NCBI GenBank assembly: GCA_948567375.1
Contig: OX419759.1
Span: 62,845,493 to 62,909,492, forward strand
Direction: 5' to 3'
Length of the DNA stretch: 64,000 nucleotides
Source of the DNA: Lunularia cruciata
Taxonomy: Eukaryota > Streptophyta > Marchantiopsida > Lunulariales > Lunulariaceae
Numbering within the stretch: the first letter of the stretch is position 1; every line of letters starts with the position of its first letter. The notes under the pieces are model-generated. The model was given only the letters and a program-made list of their open reading frames with translations, searched no databases and had not been told where the DNA came from. This document shows positions 9,293 through 21,839 of this stretch, one piece after another. A program made the position numbers and the translations under genes.

Positions 9293-12097
9293 CTATTTCG
9301 GAGACCCCCCCTTTATCTTTTTTAGTGCGGGGTTCCACCAGTACTGGGCCCCGAACAACAATAGAAGTCCATATATGCAAAAAATTATTAAACAGAACGC
9401 CCGGATAGCGGATAAGTCCTGGTATGACCCAAACTTCATTTTGCGGAGTGGTATGTACATCTGGGTTAGACTCAGGGTGGTACGAAAAGACCAAATCTGC
9501 CGTAAGCAGAATAACATAGAGCGTCCTAGTAGTAACATTTCAGGAAATACGAGCGCGGAAATAAAGCAGGCATTTACCACAAAGTAGGGAAATACTACCT
9601 TTGGCCGTGCCTCTCGATGATTTCCATAGGAGGGAAGGACTACCTCCGGCAGTGCCTCTCGATGATTTCCAAGTGCCGAGGTCACAAACGTTCCAAATGC
9701 GACATATACACAAATTACCAGCGGCATCATAAATAGTGCGTTTCTGGCGTCAAGACTATGTGCCAGAGCAACCGGACCACCACATTCGCGGTGTATATCA
9801 GCCATTGTGTGTCGGAACGTTCTCCCTAAACAAATCAAAATTGTGTAGAATGCGAGAGCGAACGCTAGTGAGTTAAATCCCCAAAACAGCCTGACTGTAT
9901 CATTCACTTGTGTTGTGGTAGGTGGTTGCAGCATGGCGGTGAAGACGACTCCTCCTATCAATGCGGCCGTCAACTGAATTGCGTTTAGAGAATCCTGTGC
10001 AGCTTTCTTCTGATCGTTGACGATGCCCATCACAGGTGCGTTTGAGGGATGTCGTTCCAGCATGTCGAGCACGCAATTTAGATAATATTCTTCCTTGTCG
10101 TATTCGGATTGGGGAGTGAGAGTTACCCCCTGAACGTTACGCTTACAGCGAGTCCACGGTAAGGTGATGTTCCACGAAGAGGGTCTCAAGACTAAACTGA
10201 ACCACATCCAGAACCTTAGCGATGCAATCCACGCGGTGATGGAGTTCCACGAAGAGCTTCTCAAGGCTCCAGTCATCGAGAACCTTAGCCATGCAAGTTC
10301 CAACGGGGTGTAGGGCCTGTTTGTCTCTGTCCCGCCATTGTATAGGGCATGTTTGTAACTCGCATTATTACAGAAGCTCGCAACTATGCCCACAAGATCT
10401 TCAGCTCGAGCACATCGCACGGCGATGTGAAGTGGAGAGTCATCCACTTGATAACACCAGAACTTCTCGTAAGCTTTCTGATTATCCAATTCGTCGTACC
10501 CGCTTAAATAGAATTTCTCCAAGCTCGGGAACCAAGGTGGAGCTTTACCCTCACGCTGTCCCCTGCTCAATTGAGCATTCAAGTCCACCTGCGGAAACAA
10601 GAGCAACTGCTTAAAAGATTCCATCGCTCCCGTACGTATAGCGCAATGCAGAGGAGTCATGCTTAATTCATGCTCGTCAGCGAGATCATTCACCTTAATG
10701 CCATCGTAGTGAACAAGGTGAGCCACAAGTTTCGCATTATTTTGTGTCGCAGCCATGTGCAGAACAGAATGCCCAAAGATTGGTACGTCAAACCTTTTGT
10801 ACAGGTCCTCATCGACATGTTCCCCGCTGCTCGGCTTGATTTCGTTAACAAGCTTAAGTTCTCGCCACCTTCGGTTTAAAGCTTCGCCAACGATCTCTTC
10901 GCTAAAGTGCACTTCTTCGCGACCAACCAGCAATTGTGGACGCTCTGTGAGTGATCTACTAATACCGCCTCCCTTAACTTTGTCATGAATTTGGCCGGGA
11001 GATTTGACCAGGAGTTCCTTTACTACATTTACGTTGCAGTACTTCCTGTCTCGCAATGCCGCCCAGAATAAAGGGGTCGCTCCTTCTGTGTCTCGTGGAC
11101 GGGGTTCTGCGTGTGGGGTGTGGACCAAAACCTTCACAATTTCCTCCTGTCCTCGACATGCTGCCAGATGCAATGCTGTCGCTCCAAAGACACTATCCTT
11201 GGCATTAACATACGATTCTACATGCTCGCATGTTTCCAGCAATAGTTTCGTAACTTTTCCATGTTCCAAAGGAGCCAATTGCGAGGCGGAACCTCCATCG
11301 GAATCGTCTCTGTGAACATCTAGCTCTCTCTCCTTAGAGGTGCGTTGTCCCTCCGCTGCGAAGTGCAACGCTGTCCTGCCAAATGCCGCATCCTTGGCCT
11401 TGGTATATGAAAAAATGTCTCCACATTTCTCCAGCAGTAGTTTGACAGTCTCATAGTAACCTCCGAAACATGCCAAGTGGAGCGGAGTGAAACCGTCTAA
11501 ACTAGCAAGTCTCACAAACACTTCCAAACTTCCTTGTGGCACAGGTGCGATTTCCTCAAAACCCTGGATCAGATGACGAACAGCATCAGAATGCCCCTTA
11601 AATGCAGCAAGATGCAAAGGAGTAAAGCCTCCGCTGTTAGTCCTTGCGATAACACCTACAAGAAAATTGACTTTCAGTTTGTGGATGCTCGCCGCATCTT
11701 CACTGGCACCAACAAGACTTTTGCTCCTCAAATCGTCGATGGTCTCCCAGTCTCCTGTCCAGGCAGCTAAATGCAGAAGTTTGAGCCCAAGGGCTTGGTC
11801 CAGATCCAGTTCAGGGGATACAAGATCGGGTGATCGTAGCCAAATACTGCGAATGGAAAAGCCTTCTCTTGCAGCTACCAGTAAATCATCCCGAACGGAT
11901 TCGAAGGTAGTCAACGTATGTAGCTCCTGGACCGACGCGAGGATCTGTCTTGGATGTGGACTGGTTTCCGGCGGGGGAGTTGATTGCTCCTGAACTGACT
12001 CGTTGATGTTTATTACATGTGGATTGATTCCCGTCGTTGAAGGAGATTGCTCCTGTACGGAGTCGCCTCCTACATGTGGAGGACTTTCCCGCTGCAT
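9293..12097 (-). CDS. Ankyrin-repeat protein with C-terminal PGG-like membrane domain
   Basis: A single open frame of 934 codons runs from the ATG at 12095-12097 to a TAG at 9293-9295. The frame stays open eight codons further up but begins there with TTG and then meets a stop, so the ATG is preferred. Residues 14-60 hold repeated VQEQ segments spaced about 20 residues. About nine ankyrin repeats follow between residues 105 and 590, with cores such as FTPLHLAAFKGH, FTPLHLACFGG, FGATALHLAACRG and SVLHMAATQ. Near residue 700 a KKAAQDSLNAIQLTAALIG segment resembles the start of a PGG domain. Three or four more hydrophobic helices run to the C-terminus, so the protein is probably membrane-anchored. 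An in-frame 25-codon tandem duplication is visible near 10170-10320. Family knowledge: such proteins resemble ACD6/ITN1-type signalling proteins; the precise role is unknown. Gene intact. Confidence 0.9.
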   Translation of the reverse strand: MQRESPPHVGGDSVQEQSPSTTGINPHVININESVQEQSTPPPETSPHPRQILASVQELHTLTTFESVRDDLLVAAREGFSIRSIWLRSPDLVSPELDLDQALGLKLLHLAAWTGDWETIDDLRSKSLVGASEDAASIHKLKVNFLVGVIARTNSGGFTPLHLAAFKGHSDAVRHLIQGFEEIAPVPQGSLEVFVRLASLDGFTPLHLACFGGYYETVKLLLEKCGDIFSYTKAKDAAFGRTALHFAAEGQRTSKERELDVHRDDSDGGSASQLAPLEHGKVTKLLLETCEHVESYVNAKDSVFGATALHLAACRGQEEIVKVLVHTPHAEPRPRDTEGATPLFWAALRDRKYCNVNVVKELLVKSPGQIHDKVKGGGISRSLTERPQLLVGREEVHFSEEIVGEALNRRWRELKLVNEIKPSSGEHVDEDLYKRFDVPIFGHSVLHMAATQNNAKLVAHLVHYDGIKVNDLADEHELSMTPLHCAIRTGAMESFKQLLLFPQVDLNAQLSRGQREGKAPPWFPSLEKFYLSGYDELDNQKAYEKFWCYQVDDSPLHIAVRCARAEDLVGIVASFCNNASYKHALYNGGTETNRPYTPLELAWLRFSMTGALRSSSWNSITAWIASLRFWMWFSLVLRPSSWNITLPWTRCKRNVQGVTLTPQSEYDKEEYYLNCVLDMLERHPSNAPVMGIVNDQKKAAQDSLNAIQLTAALIGGVVFTAMLQPPTTTQVNDTVRLFWGFNSLAFALAFYTILICLGRTFRHTMADIHRECGGPVALAHSLDARNALFMMPLVICVYVAFGTFVTSALGNHREALPEVVLPSYGNHREARPKVVFPYFVVNACFISALVFPEMLLLGRSMLFCLRQIWSFRTTLSLTQMYIPLRKMKFGSYQDLSAIRAFCLIIFCIYGLLLLFGAQYWWNPALKKIKGGSPK

Positions 12098-15000
12098 TTT
12101 CAGCGGACCTTCCTCGATCAACGCTAGTCAAGGTAAGCCGCAACCAACTGAAGAAGAGTGTACAAGCTCCGTGCGAATTGCAGATTTAAATTTGCAAATC
12201 ACCGAGGACCCAGGATGAGGCTTTTTTCTTCAGCGAATTTTTGGGCACCTTCAGAACAAACAGTTTGAATGAAACTGGATTGTTCTTCAGAGAGGGAACA
12301 TCGTCTAATTGCTGCCCTGGTCACTGAATCCGCGAGTTCAAAGAGCTAAATCAGCGAGATTGTCCAACAAGCTCGACCTCCTGTTCACCAACGAGTATAA
12401 GGGAAAGAAACACTCTATCGAGAATCTATCGAGAAGGGAAGTTGAGACCATTTTCTTTTTCTTCCAGATTGGACACGCATGTCCACATCTTGTACAACTA
12501 CGCAACCTTCTGTTCGAGGCTCAAAGAAAGAAAACGAAATTTGTTCCCCTGTGCTAATCTAACTCTGTAGTATATACAATTTATTTAGAAAAACACACAA
12601 GTAAACTATCTTAAATTTTCGGTATTTTTGAAACCCACGAATATGTATCTAAGTATAGTTAGAAAGACAGGACTGCCATGTCCTTTGGTCTACAATGGTG
12701 AATAGACCAGTATTCCTGAATCAAATTTATATATTAATAATCAGTCAGTCTGCAATGCAACGTGTACGTTCCATTTGTGAAAATAAATCTACTCTTTAAT
12801 CACCCAGGTTTTGATGTTACATCTTATGCTCGTTATTTAAAACCGAAGAAAATTGGAGAACAGCGAATGGCCGCTCAACTTTGTTTCCAATCTGCTCAAC
12901 CTTTCCTCGATTCAATTTGATTAGGTTCTCTTACCACAAACTCCTATGTAAATGCAAGTGAAACCGAAGTGATACCGTATTAACTTGGCAGTACGATAAT
13001 GGAACTTGACGGACTACTCTAGACGATCGTGAACGCGTGGAGTGAACACATAAATATATGGTTGATTAATGGATACACTGTACAATCTATTGTGGATTCA
13101 TATAACGGTATTCCTGCTGTAGATACAGTATGATACAATAAATTTAGGGTCCCGTTTCATGAATCTATCATAAACGGTAGATTGTGCACTCAGAATGCAT
13201 TACAACTGTAATACCTTGTCGAAACGTGTGGATGGAAACAAAATCCCTTCTCTGCCCCGACCTGGCCAAACTGGATTTCTATCATAAATCCATATACCTT
13301 CTTTCCTCAATCGTGGAGCTCGTGGTCCTAACTCCTCTTCTAATTAAGCTGGATAATTTTACAAACATATATTGAAACGCATACCCAGAGATACACTAAA
13401 AGGCAATCCCTAAGTTAGCTCTTCTACTCAACTGTACCTCAAGTCTTTTAACTTATTTGATCGCATCATATTGCTTGCCGTGGGCTCTAGTTCGCTTTGA
13501 ATTTCACGGAGGAGTAGATCATGTTTTGTAAACATTTATCACAATGCCTAGAAAGAAAGCCAACATAAAACATCGCAGTTTTACATTTGATTTTCTTTAA
13601 AATCTTTGGGGTGAACCCCAACGGGGGCCTCGGAAGGAAAGGAAACGATAATGGGCCCAACAAAAAGTTGGGCCCTGTCCTCAGAACTTCGAGATGAACC
13701 CCGAAACATAGGGGCCGAATTTCCACGGAAGAAAATGATGATAGAGTGGATTTCCCCACTTCAGTGGAAATACCCACCATACCAATCGTTTCCATTCGAA
13801 CAATCAGAAAGTGGTGAAACCTCCCGCCTCCTGGGAGAGTAAGGGAAGTTGCAGACTTGTGTCTCTGCAACCATTTTCCCGCAGGCCTGAATATTGGTAG
13901 CTGAATTTTCAGGAGTCCGTCCCACTATCATCCACTAGCAAAGCCCTTCACAACCCATGACGGATGCAAATCTTACTCATCTGGAAGGCCTAGAGCTCTG
14001 GTTATTGTTCCATGATTCTTAGGTATTAGATTGTGACGTTGAGTCATACATCTGAGTCTTCAGATCGTATATATCCCCTGAAGTAACACGGAGTGCAAGA
14101 GGGATAGAGGCCACGAGGCCCAATGAAACCAAGGTCCCCAAGATGGACCACGATGGAGGGACCTTTGCCTCTCCTTCTTGTCAAGCAGTTGAGTCATATC
14201 ATCTGAGTCGTTCGAGATGGCAGGGCTGTCTCTCTCTTTCTAGTCAAGCTGTAGCGAGTGGTCCCAGTTTCAATTTTAACTGCAAAATTTCAAGTCAAAG
14301 CCCATGTGCATTTCACGACCAGTGTGAATTCTAAACTGTAACTGTTGTAATTTAAGGATGAACTCGCTGCGGAGCATTCACAGAAAGCCAGTTGGCGTTG
14401 GTCGGTGATAATACAAATATTTTTATTCGAAGTTCTGAAAATTTCCTGGCTAATTCATGAATTAGCCAAGGAGACCTCCAAACAACACTCTGCTTCAAAA
14501 CATCCGTCTTTTATTTGGCACGGAACGAAATCGTTTAAGTACACTAGATATAGAGTACAACGAGGTCAAAATCAAAAATTTGAGATCCATTCAGATGAAG
14601 AGAATGCGTTTATGTAGAGGTATACAGTAACCTCTCGTTAGTTAGTTTTATAATCATTTTCTATAACTATTACAAATTTCAGTAGTGACGAAGCGAGGAC
14701 AAAAGAAAATCGTTAAAATTACTGGTTTCATGGAAGGTTTTTACACCGAAATTCTGTTGCGTACAAGTTATAATCCTTCATGTGTAAATATTTTAGGAAC
14801 ATAAATCTCCAAAATGATCGGAGCTAACCACCTAGAGCCCTAGATACAACGGATACAACGTTCCCCAATATTCCCTGTTGATTGGATTACTTTCTCGGAA
14901 AGTGAGTATTGATGATTTACAGCTTAGGTTCTTGCCAGGTCAAAAGATTTTATACATCCTGGTTTATATCTTTAATATGATGAACCGATCACGACGTCCG

Positions 15001-15880
15001 TATTAAACAAAACTTGGAATACTTTCAGATTTCACATTGGAATCCCGTAGCAATTGTATTTTTGTACTCAGCACAGTTTATACATGTTAATGACCTGACA
15101 AACTGTTCAGGCAGCTAAATGGTCCTCTATCCCTTGTATGATTCCCTTATTCGTCTTCAATTCGAGGAACCTAATGACTGGAGATCTTTCTTTGGTCAAG
15201 TTCTTTCATATACAACTCGCGGAAGGAGGAAAATAGATTCACCATTCCACACCTACCTACGACATAAGAAATGCGATCTTACGAATGCAGACGATTACTG
15301 ATTGATGTGCAATGTTAAAGTCACGATATTGAACGTTGCAGCTAAAGCTGTTAATGTTGTGTTGGACAGGCTCAAACAACGTCTCAAATATCACCCATCA
15401 GGCAACAAACCTGCAACGACTACATATAAACACCCAGTTTCAGTTCAGCTGTAGTAGAGGTTCCTGGGTCCTCTAGGATGAGCTATGGCCAATAAGCCAA
15501 TAAGTCCCAAACGTCCCAATACTTCCTACTTACCCAACACGAAACAGTGTACCGAGTTCTCTCTCTGTTTTCTGAAGAACATCAATCTTACTGTCAAATG
15601 TAACCAAAGACTTACATTTTAAAATTGGCCGGAGGGAAAAAAGCTCTTATTATACAATTTTAGCTACATGATCCTATCACACGAACCATTTTAAGCACTT
15701 CTATGTCTCACTTGAATACAAGTCCTAAAGATACCTCGACTTTTCAGCAGGGTGGATGTTACTAGGATTGAGAAGAACTTATCTCTCTAGAGTCTAAGCC
15801 TCAGAGGACGCTGTGCCTCTTACACAACAAACTATGCAAAACTCAATACGATGTATGTCATCTTCCGGAAGGGAATGTCT
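10354..15880. repeat. Right copy of the large segmental duplication
   Basis: Near-identical to 1-5528 in the same orientation, with a period of about 10.35 kb. It contains most of the ankyrin gene and its whole upstream region. Similarity ends at about 15880; after that this copy continues without a transposon into the 3' flank of the mid-SUN gene, so it probably keeps the older arrangement. Confidence 0.95.
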
Positions 15881-16485
15881 GAAATCCCACCTGCCGTATG
15901 AGGACGGGTACTGTCATCTACTGGTCAGCAACTGTAAATATTTTCTTCAACACTCGGATCAATTATGCGAAGTTCACTACCTTAAAAGATTGTTTGCAGC
16001 GCAAGATGCGCTAGTATTCAATAATATTTACGGGTGAGATCGAGGGGATTCTTCCTGTCTGGAAAACCTGAACATAACTCCTTCAAGTCTGGTGAGGATA
16101 TTGAAAAGTAGAGCAAGTCGATGCAACCTCTGATAACAATCTCACCAACTGGACAGCCGGACAAATCGTGGAAGCCCCTTCAGAGTAAGAACGGGCTGGA
16201 GCCACATGGCTCCAGTGTTCTTTCCTTCTCAAGCTAAAACGGGATACTGTGCCGCATGTGTAAGGCTTCGCCCACATGGAATTTTGATGTTCATGCTCGT
16301 AGCACTGGAACTGGAACTTGAATCGAGGATTCTGTTTGAGCTTCATCCTTGGAGAAAATTGGAACCGGGATTTATCCAAATTAATCTCTAGTTGAATTCA
16401 TCGCTCCCACGCCTTCGTGGCGACTTTAATGTACCAATTACATTGGTAGATGACTTTTTACTCGAAGTTGGTTTCTCCTTCTCCA
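12098..16485. other. Upstream region of the ankyrin gene and spacer to the mid-SUN gene
   Basis: Up to 15880 this is the duplicated non-coding region described for the left copy. From 15881 to 16485 it is single-copy sequence in this window and should contain the 3'UTR of the minus-strand mid-SUN gene. No additional gene, RNA or mobile element is recognised. Confidence 0.6.
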
Positions 16486-19400
16486 TCATACTGTAAGAAC
16501 TAGAATCGTCAGACCACTAGCGAGACACAGAATGAGATATGAAGATTGCTTGCAAACGAGAGAGAAGTTACAGGCATCCACTTGCTCATAACTTGCCCCG
16601 TTGGTTGTCTGCAACAAATTCTTTTCTGAGGATACCCTTCTAGGTAGGCAACTAGCCAGTAAGTGCAGCAACGCAGAGAAAGTCATACATAACAAGGCCA
16701 ACATAACTGCTGTGATCTCTCGTCTCTCCATACTCTGAATTTGCCACCTGCAAGTCAAGTAGAAAAAAGTGAATGACGATGAAGTCTCTGAGGCATCAAA
16801 AGAACCAGCAAAATATCTCTATAACATGGAGAGACATCATGCACAGCACCAACCTCATGAAATCTATGTTCTCAGTGAAGTTGATCGTTATCAGCGCAAA
16901 CTTGTGCTCCACAAAGCCTCTTTCCTCTCTTCGCTTCAGCTCCTGCATACGAAGGCCTAGTTACATTTCGATTGCAACGACATCACTTCAAGTGGATTTG
17001 TCACTACATACAATGAAAAGAAAGGCAAGCAGGGACAACCCCTGCCAAATACTGAACTCAAACACATAATTGCAGTTCTTACATGTAATTAATGAACGAC
17101 AATAATATGTACAGATTTGCCTACCATATCATCTAGTTGCCTCACTAACGATGCCGATACAGCTGCTTCATCCCGTACTCGTTCAGTCATCAAAGCAAGA
17201 TCCTTGTCAAGTTCACCGAGCATCGCTTTATACTTCGAGTGGATATCCTCCAGATAATTATAGAATAGTGACTGACTTGTCTCCAAAGCCTTCACTTTTT
17301 GCATCAAGAGTTTGAGAACAGAGTCTCCCGGCGTCTTGCCTCCTGCTGGATGATGCTTTTCTGGCCCTGCATCTCCTGCTTTCACTTTCGAGGGATCTTC
17401 CTCCTTGAAAAGCGAGGAAGACAATTCCACAGTCCTTTCTCTGTTGGTTTGTGACCCGGAATCCATACGGGTAGACGATTTGATGGAAGGCTGAATTTTG
17501 GATGACTCTGTGGAGGCGGCCTCCAGAGCAAGTGCAGATCCTGACAAAGACAACGCCACATTCTCTTCATGATGCACGGGATGCCCGATAATCTGTGTTC
17601 TAGCGACATTCTCCCCCTCATCATCTGCAATCCAATCAGCAAGAAGATTTTTGATGACGTCCACACCAAATACTTCGACTGCGCTTAGGGTACAGAAAAA
17701 CTCCGATCCCCAGTGAGTAAGCATTTTAAGCTTCAGATAACGCACTAACTTCGGGTCGTCTACCCTAAACTTCTGCCTGTGCCTGACGTTTTCAGCCCTG
17801 AACTTTCCAAGTAGGATCCATTCCTTCGCTGGGTACACAGGACTTCCGAAGACCTCGAAGTCTTTCAAGTTTGCTGAGTGAAACTCAAAATTGGAAATTA
17901 CAACTGTGTCTACAAATGTCTCCTCGGACAGCTCTATCACTACGTGTTTGTCTTCTGCACTACAAGGGTTCCGAAGGTACTTATCCTTGTCGGAACTGAT
18001 AATATGACTAGGCCCTTTCGCTTCCTTGTTGGAGCTCAGTACCTTCGCGCCATGCGAAGAAGCTGCATAGTTGTAGGTCTCATCGCTCTGTCGCAATTTC
18101 TGAGTTTGAACAAGACTTAAATTTACATCGTTGCCAAGCTTCTGCTGTTTCTCTAAAATGGACCTTTTGTACTCGTCTAAACTCATCACAGTGCCCACGC
18201 GTCTCAGCTTCACTGGCTCCGAAATCCTTCCATTCTCCACCTGTACAGGTACAATGGTCTCCTCAATCAATGGCCATTCTTGCTGTATGTTAGTGACAGG
18301 CTGAAGCTCCTGAGGTTGAAAACCATCTGCAATTTCTGTCTCGAGGGTTATCTGTTGGGAAGCAGCTGTTCCCTTATCCACGAGAGTGTATCCATCTTCG
18401 CCAGGTTGAGCCAGAATGTGCACCTGTGAGGAAAGAGCTTCATCGTCCTTCAACCTGCGATTGTCTGTGTCCACCTCGAAGTTTCCTTGCGATAAAGGCT
18501 GACCACTGTCCTTGCTTCCTACTTCTTGCTTTTCATTTTCAACCAGTGACAATGAATCACTACCTTGCTCCGCAGCTTCAATTTCCATCTTTGTTTCCCC
18601 ATGTTTATCTTCCAGTGGATTGAGGTTGATCACTTCCACGTCACTTGTAAAAGATGTCAATTCGTCCTTGACAAGGGTTTGGATTTCAACCTCATCATGC
18701 CTTGAACCATGGAGATTGGCCTCCTTGGTCTCACAAGGAACCATCGACTCAGTATAATTCATGTGATGCTCAGCTGGACGCTGCCGAATGTCAGGTGAAG
18801 GAAGCAGGTTCAGCAGTGAACCATCATAAGGACAGAACTTTGAGTCTATTCCTGTCTTAAAGCATTCTGTGATCGAACTGAAAGCTATCTCACACAAAAC
18901 TGTTTCAGACAAAGCGCTTCTTCTGCATAGGAGATGAGACTCTCCAGGCTCGACCTCTCGGACGACCTCCCCCGCGTACATCTTCACTATGTGGCAATAC
19001 CCTTCAGCTAGCGACTTGCTGGAACAAGGATCACCTAATAACGGTGGTATCTCTTCCTCCCACTTAGAGTCCCTGCAATCATTTCCTCCCGGACACTGAC
19101 AAACTCCGGAATCTCTACGTAGACAGATTCTGAAACTTTCCTCCGCTGCTCCACTCTTTTGAAGCAGTCCAGCTCCATATTCTGCGTACTGCAAAGCATC
19201 TATTGTATTCCCATGGGACGGCGAAGTGACCTGCGAAATTGCCAATTGATCGGCTAATATTTCCTCATCATCGTCTCTCAGGCCTTGAGAGGTCTGCGAC
19301 TCTGAATATGTATCTAACCAATCCAACCCGGAAGCCTCGGCGAGCTGTAAGGATGTGCGGCAGTCCAGTGAAAATCCCTGTCCTTGGTCGCGAAGTGGAT

Positions 19401-20030
19401 CTGGGTTCCCCCGACCATAGGAGCGAGCACTCCCATCCCTTGTATCCAGGAGAATTTCATGTGTGCCAAGAGAATCCTCCTCCAAAGCTGAAAATCTCGA
19501 GACACTCTATTGTCAAAAGAATTGGTCATGAAAGCATGAAGTGAACTCCTACACTTTGTACTAACACATGGTTTAACTCGTGTTATATTATTGCGTTGTG
19601 AATCTTGGCGTCCCTTTCTGAACATATTTATACGGGTATCATCACTTCCTTTGAAGGAAGAGATAGAAATTTGTCACGGGTAGATACCAAGTTCAAGAGA
19701 ACATGAATCTTAACTCAAATCAGCTTTTGAAACTGCCGCAAATAAAATCAACGATCTTTTTGCTTTTCCTCAGGACTTTGTATTGAATTGACTTTTATAA
19801 ATGAGGCAAACATTAGTGTTTGGTTGAAAACCTTAATGTTGGTCAAGTTTCAAACTTCGGAAGATCAACGAGCTTCACTCACCTTGCTCTCTGCTTCTTT
19901 TGTGTATCTGACTGAACGAGGAAGAGAGGAGCAGAACGAGTAGGAGCATCCATGAAGCCACCGAAAGAGAACACGGCTGACCGTGGACGGACCTGCCTTT
20001 GGATACTGTCATGACCCCTTTCATTTGCAT
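16486..20030 (-). CDS. Mid-SUN domain protein (plant SUN3/SUN4/SUN5-like), four exons
   Basis: Exons on the minus strand are 19883-20030, 17125-19487, 16854-16942 and 16486-16747. Borders are GTGAGT/TTTTCAG, GTAGGC/ATGCAG and GTTGGT/TTGCAG, and the phases join exactly to give 953 residues. The ATG at 20028-20030 follows an in-frame stop. Residues 27-40 form a Leu-rich membrane or signal segment; a long acidic region follows. The SUN domain spans about 520-657 (motifs NYAASSHGAKV, HVVIELSEE, LKDFEVFGSP, RYLKLKML, CTLSAVEVFG). A coiled coil lies at about 772-867, and two C-terminal membrane helices at about 878-899 and 935-953. A central SUN domain with two C-terminal helices is the plant mid-SUN layout. 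Such proteins sit in the nuclear envelope and ER and take part in nuclear morphology and LINC-type bridges. Family assignment is firm; exact paralogy is not. Confidence 0.9.
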
Positions 20031-20904
20031 CGGGTGCGATTTCCGTCATTCAGGTCCGATATGGATGAATCTCCTCCTCATCAGCACTATTTCCCGTCAC
20101 TTGCCAACGCGCTGTCTCCTACATTATCTGCATCTTACCAGAAAACTCCGATCAGTAATTTCACGTTGAGATAACAGTGGTACGACAATGTCAGAATCTG
20201 CCATGACTAATTGGCTCCAAATTGAAAACATGGGGCTACGATGAATAGAAAGAACCGGTTCTGACCTCGAAGACTATATCACATTGTCGACGAGATGCCC
20301 ATTACTGACTAAAAAAACAGAGCAGGCTGATATTTGTCAGTGACGGTACAGAAAATTCAAACCGTACATGAAGGTACACATAGGTCTTCAGACCTCTCTC
20401 AGATTCGGCTCACCTGACTGCCAGATCGGTGAAAGCACAATGTCTGCCCCTGCCCTTCCAATTCTCGTGATATTCCTCAGAACTCCGCAGAGCACTATGT
20501 TTGCTCGAAACAGCTGAACAATTCTCCTAATTTGAAGGTCCCCGAAAGTCAAGAAGGTTCTGATACGAATTGGTTGTCTAAAACCAAAAACTCTTCTCGG
20601 AACTCTGCGGAACCTGTAGATCTGCTAGTGGGTCTAACTTCTTGCTTTCTCTTTCAATTCTGAATCTAAGTCTTCATGTCAAAATATTCCAACTACACCA
20701 AATGACAAGCTGTACAAAAACCCGTCCACTCGATTGAGGGGATGATCTCTAAGATATCAGGATATCAAGAAGATCTTGGTCAGACTTTTGAACAGAGATC
20801 GATTTCTGAGTCTTCAGTAGTTCGAGGCGGTCGCTCCTCCTCTGCTTCTCGAGAGCCTCGCTCCCTTCGAGGCAGAGGCGCTCTTCGTATGAGCCCGCGG
20901 CTGC
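20031..20904. other. 5' flank of the mid-SUN gene
   Basis: Holds the 5'UTR and promoter region of the minus-strand mid-SUN gene. A GC-richer patch starts near 20820. No confident promoter element. Confidence 0.4.
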
Positions 20905-21288
20905 ATGGGGGTTAAGTACGCGCGGATCGTCAAACCCTCCAATACGACAAATCAGTTTCTACGGCAAACTTACGACGTTCCTCTCGAGTTAACTTCGTCT
21001 CGTCACTCGACCAATCGCAGCTCCGGTCCCACCTCGCCCGGCCGGTCCGACTCGACTTCGGCCTACGATCACGCGGATTTCACAGCCGCTGTGCTGTGCA
21101 AGAGAGGTAGACGGCCGAACGAACAGCGCTATGACGACATGCGGTCAGTGGAGCTTATTCTAGTCTACTGTATTCTCCATTCAATCCCCAATTTCACGTT
21201 GTCCATCGCAGAATATCTTTGTCAGTGCTGGAAGGAATGTTTTTCAGTTTACTGTGCCGATTGTTACCTTCTACATATGATAATATAA
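20905..21288 (+). CDS. Doubtful ORF, 127 codons, in a GC-rich patch
   Basis: An ATG-initiated ORF opens in a stretch (about 20820-21150) clearly richer in G and C than its surroundings. The first 80 codons are polar and Ser/Arg-rich, followed by a hydrophobic tail. A possible donor (GTCAGT) lies near 21144, so the GC-rich part could be a first exon. It matches no family I know. It could equally be a promoter CpG-rich patch between the mid-SUN gene and something further right. Confidence 0.25.
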   Translation: MGVKYARIVKPSNTTNQFLRQTYDVPLELTSSRHSTNRSSGPTSPGRSDSTSAYDHADFTAAVLCKRGRRPNEQRYDDMRSVELILVYCILHSIPNFTLSIAEYLCQCWKECFSVYCADCYLLHMII

Positions 21289-21694
21289 ACTAGTCAGAAA
21301 CAGCCATTTATGTTTGATATACTACTACTTCATATACACATCTTATACTTTTGTGCTATGATTTTCTAAAAGGATCCACCTGGAATAAAATTAAACAACT
21401 AGGATTTGATTGAAGTTTTGGAGTTATTTGTTCAATTTATGGCAAAAAGATGTGATGACTAGATTCAGGATTAGTAAAAGATGAGTTTTTCTTGAGGTCT
21501 AGTTTCTTCACCTTTCCTCTTGGAAGCAAGGAATCGGTTATTAATGTTTTAGGATACCAATATTTTCTGAAGTTCTTTGTTTAGAAGGACCAAGCACAAT
21601 ATGTAATGCAAACATATTCATCCAATTTGAATGTCAATAAATGTCATATAACCACAAATATCCCGTATAAAGTGCTCAGTATTCAAACCGAAAA

Positions 21695-21839
21695 CTAGAT
21701 GTCTAAAGAGGTGTACTGTACATGAATGGACGTCTGCCGCCCGTCTCTTGGCAGAATCTCGAGCTCGACATCGAACATGTATTTGGGAACTTGACCATCA
21801 TCCTTGGGGACAAGACGTTCGACGTCCTGCGATACGACA
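21695..21839 (-). CDS. Possible terminal exon, unknown product
   Basis: On the minus strand, a pyrimidine-rich tract ending TATCGCAG (acceptor at about 21840) precedes an open stretch of about 47 codons ending in TAG at 21695. Its composition looks protein-like (segments DVERLVPKDDGQ and KYMFDVELEILPRDGR), unlike nearby random ORFs. I do not recognise the family and could not find matching upstream exons with confidence; a frame at 22121-22330 is one candidate. Confidence 0.25.

Noticed and set aside
12098-12121. Longer ankyrin protein starting at the upstream TTG
   Set aside because: A plant nuclear gene is expected to start at ATG; an in-frame ATG follows eight codons later and a stop lies just above the TTG.
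17089-17124. Extension of the mid-SUN large exon to the stop at 17089
   Set aside because: It reads through a good donor (GTAGGC). Splicing there joins two further exons in phase and supplies the expected two C-terminal membrane helices.
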